NCBI GenBank assembly: GCA_003116995.1
Contig: BDSL01000039.1
Location: 496,001 to 560,000, forward strand
Reading direction: 5' to 3'
DNA from: Yamagishiella unicocca
Lineage: Eukaryota; Chlorophyta; Chlorophyceae; Chlamydomonadales; Volvocaceae
Length of the DNA: 64,000 bases
Position 1 is the first letter of the stretch. The number at the start of each line of letters is the position of its first letter. The notes under the pieces were generated by a model that had not been told where the DNA came from, did not search any database, and worked only from the letters and a program-made list of their open reading frames with translations. Below are positions 44,906 to 56,321 of the stretch, in pieces. The position numbers and the translations under genes were made by a program.

Positions 44906-47117
44906 GAGTGCGTGTACGTCGCGCTTACGCATTGCGTGTTGCCTGAGTACGGGGATTGCCCAAGCCAGGACTGTGTCGTGACACGGCTGGGACCCATAGG
45001 TCAGATGCCCCAAGGTTTGTCCTTTTCGTGGAGGTCTCAGTGCAAGCGTCCACCCTGCATGATATAGTGCCATCATGCCTCTTCGGTTATGTGGGAGAAA
45101 GGGGTTGCGCGGCCCAGCCCGCATCTGCGCGCCGCTCGGGTCCCTGCCGTCGGAAAGTCGCTGAGATACCGGCATATTTGTGCATAATAACCTCTTAGCC
45201 CATTACACTTTACACCAGCTCATGTCAGGCGCGGCTTGGCTTAGATTGACTTGGTTTGGCCAAACCGGCAACAACATCGAGCGCATGCACCCAGCCCGCA
45301 AGCCCCGGACGCCGCCCGTCACAGCTGAGCGTCCTTTTAGGTGCCGTATGAATGTGTATCGAAAGATTGGCATACCGATTTGCAGCTAAGCCTCACGGTA
45401 AGGAGTATGCACTCAAGGTAGACTAAGCTCAAGTACGTACAGCCCTATTACGTATATACTCTCCTAATACGGCGCCATTATCCTGTTGCGCTACAACTTG
45501 CGGATGTGCCTATCAGGCCTACTGACCGCTTCGGTGGAGGGGGGGGGCGGGTTCGCATCGTCCGGCTGGTCTGGATACCGCAAGCCGAGCACCTCCTCGC
45601 TCTCGCTGATGACAGCCTCCCAGCAGTCCTGCGCGGCGAGGGGTGTGAGCACAGAGGTGCGCCGATTGAACACTTTTGACGACGCTGTACGCACCGTTAT
45701 CTATGCTAATTGCTAGCTCTAATGCCACCGCATGCACCGTCAACAGGCAGGCACCAAGCACACCATCATTGCACGCATTTCCACCCCTCGTGATACTTTT
45801 GTCCCCCGTACACCGCACTGCACCTGGCTGCTCGTCACGCCACCGCTGGCCCCCATGTCGGCCGCCAGATGCGCCCCCACTGCCGCGCCTTGCTCCGCCA
45901 CAAACGCCGCCTGCACAAACCACAGGAGAGTCAGCGATGTTTTCTGGCGTACCCTCCAAAGACCGTGCGTGGCAGACACGCTTCATGTGTCGACCCTCAC
46001 CACGACGTCAAGAAATGAAGGCGAAGTGTCATGCTAATCGTACAATTCAGTCACCACCAGCGGACAGTCACCACCAGCGGACAGTTACCACCAGCGGACA
46101 GTCACCACCAGCGGACAGTCACCACGCTCCGGACTGAACGCCAGCATGTTTCCGTCCGGACCTTCGCACCCTGACCCGGCCATCAGTCGTGCCGCCACCA
46201 CTCGTCCCCACGTCGGCCGCCAGATTCGGCCCCACTGCCGCGTCTCCCTCCGCCACAAACACCGCCTGTGCGGGGCAGGTCAGAGAGGCGGTCTTCATAA
46301 ACTTAGGCCCACCACGGCGGTCGACCACCCTATGCCTCACCTCAGCGCCCTCCCCCGCCGCTGCTTCCTCGGTCATCACGTTGTCCGCCACGTCAGCGAC
46401 CGCCTCGAAGTCCTCACGAAGCTCTGTGCGTCACACCCGCACCATGCCAGGTGCTGCGTCACGCAGAGCCGCCACGAGCCGGTCGTCAAGCTCGCCCCAC
46501 TCCCGCTCCACTGCAAGCCGGCGCAGGCTCGCATCAGATTCCAGCAGCTCCTCCACCGCTCTGTAGAAGTCGGCCTCGCTACTCGCTGCGCCTCAAGCCA
46601 TGCCGCACGCGCCCAGCTTGAGCACCTCATCGGGCGATGCGCCGACGAGTAATGACGCGCTCGCGGCCGCCGAGGATTGTGAAGCCTAAATTTACCTATA
46701 ATTTAAGACACCGCGCGCTAATCCGCGGCGGTCAAACATTGCATCCTCGCAATCGGCGCGGAAACACGTCGCTGTCTTAGTTTTTTTGTTTGCGAGCACA
46801 GGCGTGCACAGTATTTTGTTCAGGAAAGACCCGCAGCTTCGGGGGGGCAGAAGTGTTTATCCCGCCGAGTCGCGAACGCGCGGTACGGCCGACCATGCGG
46901 GCCGCGCCGGCTCACCCTTTCCCGTCAGGAAAAACAGCTACGAGGCATGATGGCACTATATCATGCAGGGTGGACGCTTGCACTGAGACCTCCACGAAAA
47001 GGACAAACCTTGGGGCATCTGACCCATGGGTTCCAGCCGTGTCACGACACAGTCCTGGCTTGAACAATCCCCGTACTCAGGCAATACGCACTGTATAAGC
47101 GCGACGTACACGCGCTC
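44906..47117. mobile_element. Terminal-inverted-repeat element, R2 copy
   Basis: 2,212 bp bounded by inverted repeats starting GAGTGCGTGTACGTCGCGC (left) and GAGCGCGTGTACGTCGCGC (right, read on minus). Internal differences from R3: a 260-bp deletion at about 45628 and a 17-bp tandem repeat at 46048-46125. No transposase recognised, so it is probably non-autonomous. Confidence 0.65.
46048..46125. repeat. 17-bp tandem repeat, about 4.5 copies
   Basis: Unit CAGTCACCACCAGCGGA repeated head to tail. Present only in the R2 copy of the spacer element. Confidence 0.9.
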
Positions 47118-47162
47118 AAGGTCAGTCCGAGGCCATGGCAACATGTTTAAGGCGTTTGCACG

Positions 47163-47675
47163 TCATCGAGGTTGCAGCTCGACCAGCTCGTGGTGCCAGA
47201 GGGCCATGTCGTACTCCTGCGTGGCCTCCTGCCCCGCGCCGTACCCTGGCAGCCGCTGGCGGATGAAGGCCGGCAGCCGTGTCTGCCCCACGAGGCCTCT
47301 CCAGTCGAAATCCAGGAACCGAACCTGCAACGGTGCTCCCGGCTGCTGGCCGTCCGCTCGCAGCTGGACCAGGACGATGGCCTGCCGCATGTCGGAGTGC
47401 ACCGCCCGATACCCGTCAACGTCGACATTGTGAGCCTCCCGCAGCTTCACGAGCACAGCGTCGAACAGCAGCGGCTTCCACTCCGGCGCCAGGCTGTGAA
47501 ACGTGGTCCAGCCGTCCTCTGGCCTGAGCAGCTCCATCACGGGCATGGTCAGGCCACACGGCGTGCCAATGAGCTCGGGGGCGAGACTGGCCGCTGCCCA
47601 GGCGCGGTGGATCCGAGTCGCCTGCTCGCTGAGGAAAGAAAACTTTATCACCAGGGAAAATGACAGTGTATACAT
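47163..47675 (-). pseudogene. Kinase-only ORF, copy D (170 residues) with catalytic Asn lost
   Basis: Same limits as the 43337-43858 ORF but with a 9-bp in-frame deletion (RLL missing before CGLTM). The catalytic loop reads HSDMRQAIVLV, so the metal-binding Asn (AAC) has become Ile (ATC). FLDFDW is followed by R instead of S. An open frame with a dead active site means a pseudokinase or decay. Confidence 0.7.
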
Positions 47676-50476
47676 GCGTCACTCGTGGGAAATAATGGGG
47701 CATTGGCTCGTGGGCAAAAATCCGCCTCTCTCGTTAGACCCGATGATAGTCTAACAAGTTTCCTCTGGCCCCCAAAGTACCGATATTTCGGATGTGGACT
47801 TACATACTCAATCTCTTCAACATTGCGGTAAGCTTTGGAACCACAGTCCCCTTACTAAACGCGAAACATCGGGTTAAGGACCGGGCGGCTGCAGCCTAGC
47901 CTTGAGGAGGCAGTCGGGACTGAGTTTGGCCACGCCGCACCGAACCGAATGTTTGAGTGCAGCTCGACCGTTGACCATGGCTCCGAGGCCGAATTCCCAG
48001 TGTTTTGACACGAAACATGTGTGAAGACCGTATACAACCCTATGTTTATATAACGAACTTACGGGTAAAGCAGTAGGTTCTAACCACATCCAAAAACTTA
48101 CGGGTAAAGCAGTAGGTTCTAACCACATCCAAATGCGTAACCCTTCATCAGTAGTTGAAGAACAATCAAACAAAATGGCAATGCCTGAATGCCACATAAG
48201 TAGCTCTTATGTAGCTGATTATGTAGCTGATTATGTAGCTGATTATGTAGCTCTTATTACCCCAACTGCTATTGTTAAGGGGATTTGTTTTGCATACGGC
48301 AATAAACTGGCGCCAACCAGGCAGGGAGGGAAGTCCCAATAAGCAAGCGCAACCACCAGTCGCCAACTACCATTACAAAAAGCACAACCTGACCAGTCAC
48401 CACCACCACCGCTTTCCCACTCTATCCCACTCGGTGGCGCCATGAGGTGCAGCCTGGCGTCCTGGGCTCTCGAAGGCTCCAGCCATGTCTTTCCGTGCCT
48501 CTTCATCGTAACCGCCCATCCAGGCCACCTAGGGCCAACATGCATGCCCACCAGGTTGCTCGTGAACATGCACACAGCTCCCTCACCTCCGCCTCTCCGT
48601 TACAAGCGAGCATTCCCCGCCCGACACTCCACCAAGCGATGCATCACTGCTCCACAAGACGTACAATGCCATTATAAGATGGACATGAATATGCGCTCAG
48701 AATTCTCTCATTCCACGGTTTCGAGGCCCTGCAACCTATCGGAGGCGCACTCGGCAAGAAGAGAGCGCATGCCCACCCCAGCGACACTGCATCAACGTCA
48801 TCATCCTTGTCGAAAGCGGTAACGGATGTACGCAAAGGCATAACAAAGACCGAACCACAAAGGCATCAGCACGTCTATGTGCCGCCCGCGCCACCCCAGC
48901 GCCCGCACAGTGCTGTGCGCAGCAGGCGTCCCATTCAAGCTGCCCAGCACCCGCAGCAGCACACTGACCGCTCCCGTCCCATCATGAACCGCTGGAAACA
49001 TCCAGGACGCCAGCAGCGTTGCAATGTCCAGCAGCGCGAACATCCTTAGTTGACCTGTTGCACGGGCGTTGGCGGGATGCGCCGGCGCAGGCTAGATGCC
49101 GTATTCCCAAAGGAGCTGCCTGCTTCACGGAGCTGGTTAGCTTCTGAGGCGGGAGACAAGCATGCCGATGGCTGAGAGGTGCTGCCGCCACGCCAGGAGC
49201 ACCACCTCCGAACGGTCTGGTGAAGAAGTGACGTGACAGGTGACAGCGCACTATACCAAACACCTGCACGCGAAACAATGCCAAACAGCACAGGCGGAAG
49301 CCCCTCATGCAACGTCACTACCATGGCACACAGAAAACGGAAACGTGACAGGATGTAGCGCTAAGATGTAGCACCCGTATGATGCACGTATGCAGGACCC
49401 CCCACAATACGCTGTGATGAATACCCACTCTGAGAAACAGCAGCAGCTCCACCGGATGTGTCAACTGCATGAAGGGCACATGACAATGTGGGGCGACACA
49501 TTACTTTCCGGGTGGGTGCACGCATGCGTTTGGGGAGGTGCTGTGCGGGGGTGCGTGTCCTGACATACGGATGAGGTGTGCTGTCCTATCGCGCAGGTAG
49601 CATTGCGTCGGGAGGGAGGGTCAACAAGGGGACGTGCGGTGGGGTGCGTTTCGAGGCCAGGCGAGACCGGATTTGCAGATGAAGCCAGTATCGGCATGCA
49701 GTACGAATACCGCAATTTGCAGTAGGGTTGGGCGCAAGCTCGAAGGGTGGATGCGGTGTGGCGTGCCTCATGCCCAATGCTAGCTGCACATGCAATCGAC
49801 CGTGATCGCAGCAGCTGCCCTGTCATAGCTGGTTCCTCCAAAGCTGCCTAACACTGACAACCCACACGCCCACACGCAACCCACACTCATCCATCCAACC
49901 CACCCAACGCACCAGCAGGCATGGGTACTCCCGCCGTGGCTGCATAACAAACAGTGAAGAGGGGAAATCGTTGTGCCGGGTTTGTGTTGGAACTGCGAGC
50001 TCAGGCGGCAGCGCTTCAAGTGCAAGACGCGACAGTCCGCCGGCATGCGGCTGTTTGCGAAACCTGCGGTTGGTACAGGCCCTTCCAGGTCGTCCCACGC
50101 GGTGGAGCAACCCAACCCAACCCACTTAGCTGAACGCAATTAAGCAACAGTAGGAAATCGGCGGGCGGACGAAGGGCATTCGACAGGCTATGGCAGGCAG
50201 GCGCAGCTGAGGCCCGAACTCACCGTTCAGGCGCATCTGCAGCAAGATCTTCTCCTTCCGCAGCTGCTCCTTCTCCGTCCGCAGCTGCTCCTCCTTCGTC
50301 CGCAGCTGCTCTTTCTCCTTCCGCAGCTGCTCTTTCTCCTTCCAAAGGTACGGCTTGTCACCCTCAGGGGCGTTCTCGAGCTGTTTTCCAACAACAGAGA
50401 TCTCAGCTTCGACTACTTGTATGGCCGCGGCGACGTCAGCAATTGCCGCGACGACTTCAGCCTCCGTTGTGGCCAT
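47676..50476 (-). pseudogene. Rearranged copy D: first exon plus middle module, mirror image of copy C
   Basis: First exon 50476-50224 has four EQLR heptads, the longest of all copies. Middle module 49800-48000 mirrors 41400-43100. Copy-specific changes are a 39-bp tandem duplication at about 48055-48132 and extra TATGTAGCTGAT units at 48209-48250. TATA box on minus near 50558-50568. Confidence 0.65.
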
Positions 50477-51391
50477 GGTAGCAGGTACCGCACGCCAACG
50501 ATCAGGGCAGGACTGCGGACAAAAGGCGTCGTCGGTCGCTAAAATCAAGAAAGGTTGATATTATATAGAGGCTTTGTTATTGCTACGTTATTTGAGCATG
50601 GCTAAGTAAACGTTTTCAATTCTTCTTTGTGAATTACTTTGATTAGCGGTCCATGAGCCTCCTGGCTCGTCTGGGCCTTACGAGGTCCAAGAGCTTGTAA
50701 TCAATCAATCAATCAAACATGTCTTCATGGGAGATCATTATGTCTTAAGCCTGTGTTCAGTGCTCGCTAAGTTAAGGAGGTCAACTTAAGGACTGGTGCA
50801 CATGTGCGGCGGACTAGCTTGCCGATGCGCCAAACTAAGTCAACCCTAAAGTTGTCGAGAGCGACCCCGCGGCCATAGCATTGCGCCAGCTGCAAGAAGT
50901 TCAAGCCACAATTCACTGCCGAACGTCTCAAGAGTAGCGGTGCATGCCTGGTCAGCGAGAGCATGGCCAGAGCGTAGCAGGCAAAACAAGACGGGTGCTG
51001 TACGGTTCCTAGGTCAATATATGTATTGCGCCTGTAAGCGTAATGGGCGAACATATGCCTGGTAGGCTCATGCGCAAGTTGTAGCGCAGCAGGATAATCG
51101 CGCCGTATTAGGAGAGTATATACGTAATAGGCCTGTACGTATTTGAGCTTAGTATACCTTTTGTGCATACTCCTTACCGTGAGGCTTAGCTGGCAAGTTG
51201 TAGCGCAGCAGGATAATCGCGCCGTATTAGGAGAGTATATACGTAATAGGCCTGTACGTATTTGAGCTTAGTCTACCTATTATGCATACTCCTTACCGTG
51301 AGGCTTAGCTAACAGCTGCAGCACTTTTGACGACTTCTGTCCGGCGAGGGCCCAGTCCTGCCCTGGTCGTTGGCGTGCGGTACCTGCTACC
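50477..51391. promoter_or_regulatory. Head-to-head promoter module between copies D (-) and E (+)
   Basis: Carries the TATA box for copy D, (GATT)n near 50697, the conserved ORF (51168-50767) and a 119-bp tandem duplication (starts at 51074 and 51193). On the E side the TATATAATATC-containing leader of copies B and C is absent and replaced by unrelated sequence (51305-51355). Confidence 0.6.
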
Positions 51392-54300
51392 ATGGCCACA
51401 ACGGAGGCTGAAGTCGTCGCGGCAATTGCTGACGTCGCCGCGGCCATACGAGGAGTCGAAGCCGAGATCTCTGTTGTTGGAAAACAGCTCGAGAACGCCC
51501 CTGAGGGTGACAAGCCGTACCTTTGGAAGGAGAAAGAGCAGCTGCGGACGGACAAGGAGCAGCTGCGGAAGGAGAAGATCTTGCTGCAGATGCGCCTGAA
51601 CGGTGAGTTCGGGCCTCAGCTGCGCCTGCCTGCCATAGCCTGTCGAATGCCCTTCGTCCGCCCGCCGAATTCCTACTGTTGCTTAATTGCGTTCAGCTAA
51701 GTGGGTTGGGTTGGGTGGCTCCACCGCGTGGGACGACCTGGAAGGGCCTGTACCAACCGCAGGTTTCGCAAACAGCCGCATGCCGGCGGACTGTCGCGTC
51801 TTGCACTTGAAGCGCTGCCGCCTGAGCTCGCAGTTCCAACACAAACCCGGCACAACGATTTCCCCTCTTCACTGTTTGTTATGCAGCCGCGGCGGGAGTA
51901 CCCATGCCTGCTGGTGCGTTGGGTGGGTTGGATGGATGAGTGTGGGTTGCGTGTGGGCGTGTGGGTTTTCAGTGTTAGTCAGCTTTGGAGGAACCAGCTA
52001 TGACAGGGCAGCTGCTGCGATCACGGTCGATTGCATGTGCAACTAGCATTGGGCATGAGGCACGCCACACCGCATCCACCCTTCGAGCTTGCGCCCAACC
52101 CTACTGCAAATTGCGGTATTCGTACTGCATGCCAATGCTGGCTTCATCTGCAAGTCCGGTCTCGCCTGGCCTCGAAACGCACCGCACCGGACGTCCCCTT
52201 GTTGACCCTCCCTCCCGACGCAATGCTACCTGCGCGATACGACAGCACACCTCATCCGTATGTCAGGACACGCACCCCCGCACAGCACCTCCCCAAACAC
52301 AGAAGAAGGCGCAGGAATCAGGCTTCCCGTCAGGGTTGCGTCGCCTGTGAAATAGTTCGCCCTTCCAGGCCGTCCCACGCGGTGGAGCAACCCAACCCGA
52401 GCCAACGCAACCAATCAGCCCAACGAACTTGAGCCAAAGTAGGACAAAGCGGACCTCACCCCAGAGTGCGGAGACCCAGCGCCCTAAAAACATTACTGGG
52501 ACTCACCGCCAGCTCCCGCGCTGCCCGGACCAGGCCCAGCCGCCCCACCTGCATGACATACGTAACCCAGGAAGCACGTACAATGCAGTTTGAGAGGGAG
52601 GGTCCATCAAGGGCAAAGGGGCGCGGCGAAATGCACGCGAAAGCAGATGGCAGCAAGTGGCGAAATCACCGCCGGGAGGGTCAAGTTCAACTGGAAGTGA
52701 ATCAGCTTCCGGGTGGTGTAGCAATAGCAGGATCAGTCCCGCCACCCGCAGGGTGTGTGGGAGTGTCCTATGTTCTCGGCGTGGGGGGATGTCCTGGGTT
52801 CTCGGGGTGTAGGCGAAGGCCCTAGATCAACTGTAGGTTTTGCACACAGCCACATGCCGGTGTATTGTCGCGTCTTGCACTCCACAGCCGCTGGTAAGCG
52901 ATCTGGGTCTCTCATACGGCTTCACACGTTTTGCGAATCATAATCCAGCCCTAGGCCTTGCGGCGTCTCCGCTTCATCCTCTTCCCGTGTCTGCTGTGCA
53001 GGCCCGAGCAGCTCAGCAGCTGACGGTGAGTCCACTTTTCGCGATGTCTGCTTTGCATCGGGCCAACCCTGCCGCCGGTGAGATCTCCTCGGTCTCATCG
53101 CGTGCGTGCGGTAGCCATGCCCCATGTCTTAAGAGGCAGTTTGGGTGGGACGCGGTGCGGCGTGGAGCGTGTCAACCCCAACATACTAATTACTCCAAAC
53201 GCCGGCTTCCCATGCAGAGGACAGGCGGCGGAGACAGCTTGAGAACATGCCGACACCCTCCGCCTTGGCCAATCACGAGACCTGGCAGCAGGTGCAGAGG
53301 GTCTGTACCAAGACTGGTGACCCCCCGTTCTTCATGTGCTTCCGGCCTGGCGGCAGCTACCCTGCTGCGCTGCCGGTGGGGTTGCTGGACCCTGTGCTGG
53401 ACAAGCTGGTGGGCATGTTCGCCCAGGCGATGGTTGGGCAAGGCGAACCGCTGTCACAAGCGGACTGCGAAGTGGCCTTCAAGCTGTGTGACCAGATGCC
53501 CCAGGGCTTCAGCAAGGAGATGCAGCGGGAGGCGGCCTTCAGTGCCACCCTGGAATCGTACATCGGCGCGTCAATCATCAAGCACTATTCTGACGCTGCG
53601 TCAAAGTCCGTGACCGACGGGAGCATTTTCTGCACGGTTGACTGTGGGGGGCTCTTGCTTCAGGTGCCAGTGTACGTTCAGGAGGTCAAGCTCGAGGTGG
53701 GGGCAGACAGGGAGTGCCGACCCCTCCTTGGTTATACAGTTACTGAGTCGTTGGGGCTGCTGGGTTCCGCCTGGCGGTTCAAACAGACCCCCCCGCTAGC
53801 ATTGCGCAAGCGGCAGCGCGCAGTCTGAATTGTTCGGTGCCACGTATCCTTTATGCTCCCGCTTCCACTGTTGGACACCTTTATTATGGCTCGACTCGAC
53901 TCCCCTTTTCGTCCCCCCGTCGCCCGTTCTCCCCCCCTCCCTTCTGCTGGTGCCGCTCCTCACTTCCAAAGGTCAGTCTTGGGTATTTGAGCTGGGCGGG
54001 CGGGCGGGGACGCCTCTGATGTTGGGGCCTTTGATGAACGTCATTGGCTGGGTGAGCTGGATCCTCCTGCTGCGCGCGCATGCGCTGCCCTAGCCCCTTA
54101 GTGTCTGCAGCCAGCCAGCTCATGCGCCGTGTCAGCCGTTTTCGGGTGGGCCTAGCGCCCGCCATTGTTCCAGCCGGCGCCAGCTGGCTTGCCATCGGCG
54201 CTGCGCTCATTTCCGAGTGATGCCCAGCGTGTCCGGCCTGACAATATGTTGCACTAGCTTACCTTCGTCCTTCTTCGCAGATCGGCAGTTCGGGCGACCC

Positions 54301-55275
54301 CTATTTTCAAGGCCAGCGATATTACCAGCTGTATCTGACGAGCGACAACCTCGCCGCAGTCGTCAAGCACACGGTTCTACCGGTGCTGTTCGTGGAGTTG
54401 GTGGGGCCGCACATCCGGGTGTCGGCGCTGGCCTCTGTGGAAGGCGCCGGTGTGGTCTGCGAGCCGCTGACTCCCTACCTGCACCTCTTCAACATGCTGT
54501 CCAGCCAGCCTCAGCACATGGACCGCATGGCACGCGTGCTGCGAGCACTCAAGCACGGCATCACTCTCCTACGAGAAACGTGCAGTACCCTGTCCACCCC
54601 CCGGGCGCTGTGCGTCCCGCCCAGGCTGCGGCGTCTTCGCCGCCTGTGCACGACCCGCCCCTCCAGCTTCCGTACCCCCTACGCCCAGGGCTTGGCTTTC
54701 GGGATGTAGGGGCCCTCGTGCCCGGGGCATACCCGCTGCTGTACAAAGCTGAGCACGAGCAGAGCGGCAGGCAGGTGGTGATAAAGTTTGCTTTCCTCAG
54801 CGAGCAGGCGACTCGGATCCACCGCGCCTGGGCAGCGGCCAGTCTCGCCCCCGAGCTCATTAGCACGCGGCTGCTGCCGTGTGGCCTGACCATGCTCGTG
54901 ATGGAGCTGCTCAGGCCAGAGGACGGCTGGACCACGTTTCACAGCCTGGCGCCGGAGTGGAAGCCGCTGCTGTTCGACGCTGTGCTCGTGAAGCTGCGGG
55001 AGGCTCACAATGTCGACGTTGACGGGTATCGGGCGGTGCACTCCGACATGCGGCAGGCCAACGTCCTGGTCCAGCTGCGAGCGGACGGCCAGCAGCCGGG
55101 AGCACCGCTGCAGGTTCGGTTCCTGGATTTCGACTGGAGCGGCCTCGTGGGGCAGACACGGCTGCCGGCCTTCATCCGCCAGCGGCTGCCAGGTTACGGC
55201 GCGGGGCAGGAGGCCACGCAGGAGTACGACATGGCCCTCTGGCACCACGAGCTGGTCGAGCTGCAACCTCGATGA
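51392..55275 (+). pseudogene. Full-length copy E of the nuclease-kinase gene with one-base frameshift
   Basis: Same exon plan as copy B: 51392-51602, 52837-52893, 53002-53025, 53218-53696 and 54281-55275. From about 52.0 to 55.3 kb it is nearly identical to 28.7-32.0 kb. Exon 1 has two EQLR heptads. In the last exon a run of seven C in copy B (about 31331) is six C here (about 54597), which shifts the frame between the nuclease-like part and the kinase-like part; the upstream frame stops at 54709. The kinase frame is otherwise open to 55275 with VIKF, HSDMRQANVLV and DFD intact. Could also be an assembly error in a homopolymer. Confidence 0.75.
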
Positions 55276-56321
55276 CGTGCAAACACCTTAAACATGTTGC
55301 CATGGCCTCGGACTGACGTTGGCGGGGGACGTTGGGTGGAGTAGGGGGATGTTGGGGGAGGGAGGAGGAGAGGGAGGGGGGATGTTGGGTGGAGAAGGGC
55401 GGCTGTGTCCTCGTGCCCAGGTCGTGGCAGCCCAGCGGGGGGCACGCGCAATCATGAACGTGCTGCAGATAGAGACGTGATGCACCACTACAGATAAACG
55501 CGTAATATAGCAGTACACAATCGAGAAATAGGGCCCAGCTGCCCATGAAATGCACGCGCCGACGATGGGGCTTAACAGCCGTAAGCAGGCCCCAACACTG
55601 GTTGTCCTATGGCTGCTACCTAGGTCACAATCCCCCCCCACAACCAAGGGCGGGAGGTACACGAACGCACGCGGTTATTCACACACTGACTGCGCGCACA
55701 CGAGAAAGTTCTGTAACGATTACAACAACTCAGGCATGCCCGATTGCAGACCAACAGAGCCAGGCCCGCAGGCCGAGGTGGCGGAAGCGCCTCATCTCCC
55801 TGGTTGCCCTAACGCCCGCCACACCGGCACCACTCCGAGCCATTTCAAGCTTCGCGGTGTTCAGCACTGTCCACGGCACTAGCAGCGCTGCCCCCCACCA
55901 TCACCCCTAGCCATACACCTCCAACCCCACCGCATCCCTCGACATGCAAGACCTCTAGCCCACCGCCTGAACTAACCCACGTGCCCACCTCACTCAAGCA
56001 TACGACGTGCCCTTGACAGGGTTACCTCCTCCGACTCACCCCCAGGCCAGCGTAGCATGAGGTACCGTGGCCGTGCCAAGGCCCCGTGATGCTCCAGTAC
56101 CCCTTTCCTCCGCCGAACACCCTTGCCCCTGCCCTCTCCCTGCTCCAAACGCACGATTGGATACATCTCCGGGCAGCAGGGCAGCATCTGCTCCCCTTCC
56201 ATCAAACGCCTCAACTGCCGAAAGGGCTCCCGGGCCACTTGGCTGTGGAGCCCGGTAGCAGTTTGCCGGCCTCACAAGGCTTCTCACCTCCCAGAGTCAT
56301 GGAGCTGGGTTCACCACGCCC
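55276..56321. repeat. Spacer module R3, left part with retrotransposon empty site
   Basis: Third copy of the spacer. Empty site near 56097-56116. TGTAA at 55712-55716 could end transcripts of copy E. No gene recognised. Confidence 0.85.

Noticed and set aside
54217..55275. A single 352-residue protein in copy E
   Set aside because: Its first roughly 130 residues are the wrong frame of the nuclease-like exon. The apparent fusion is produced by the one-base deletion near 54597.
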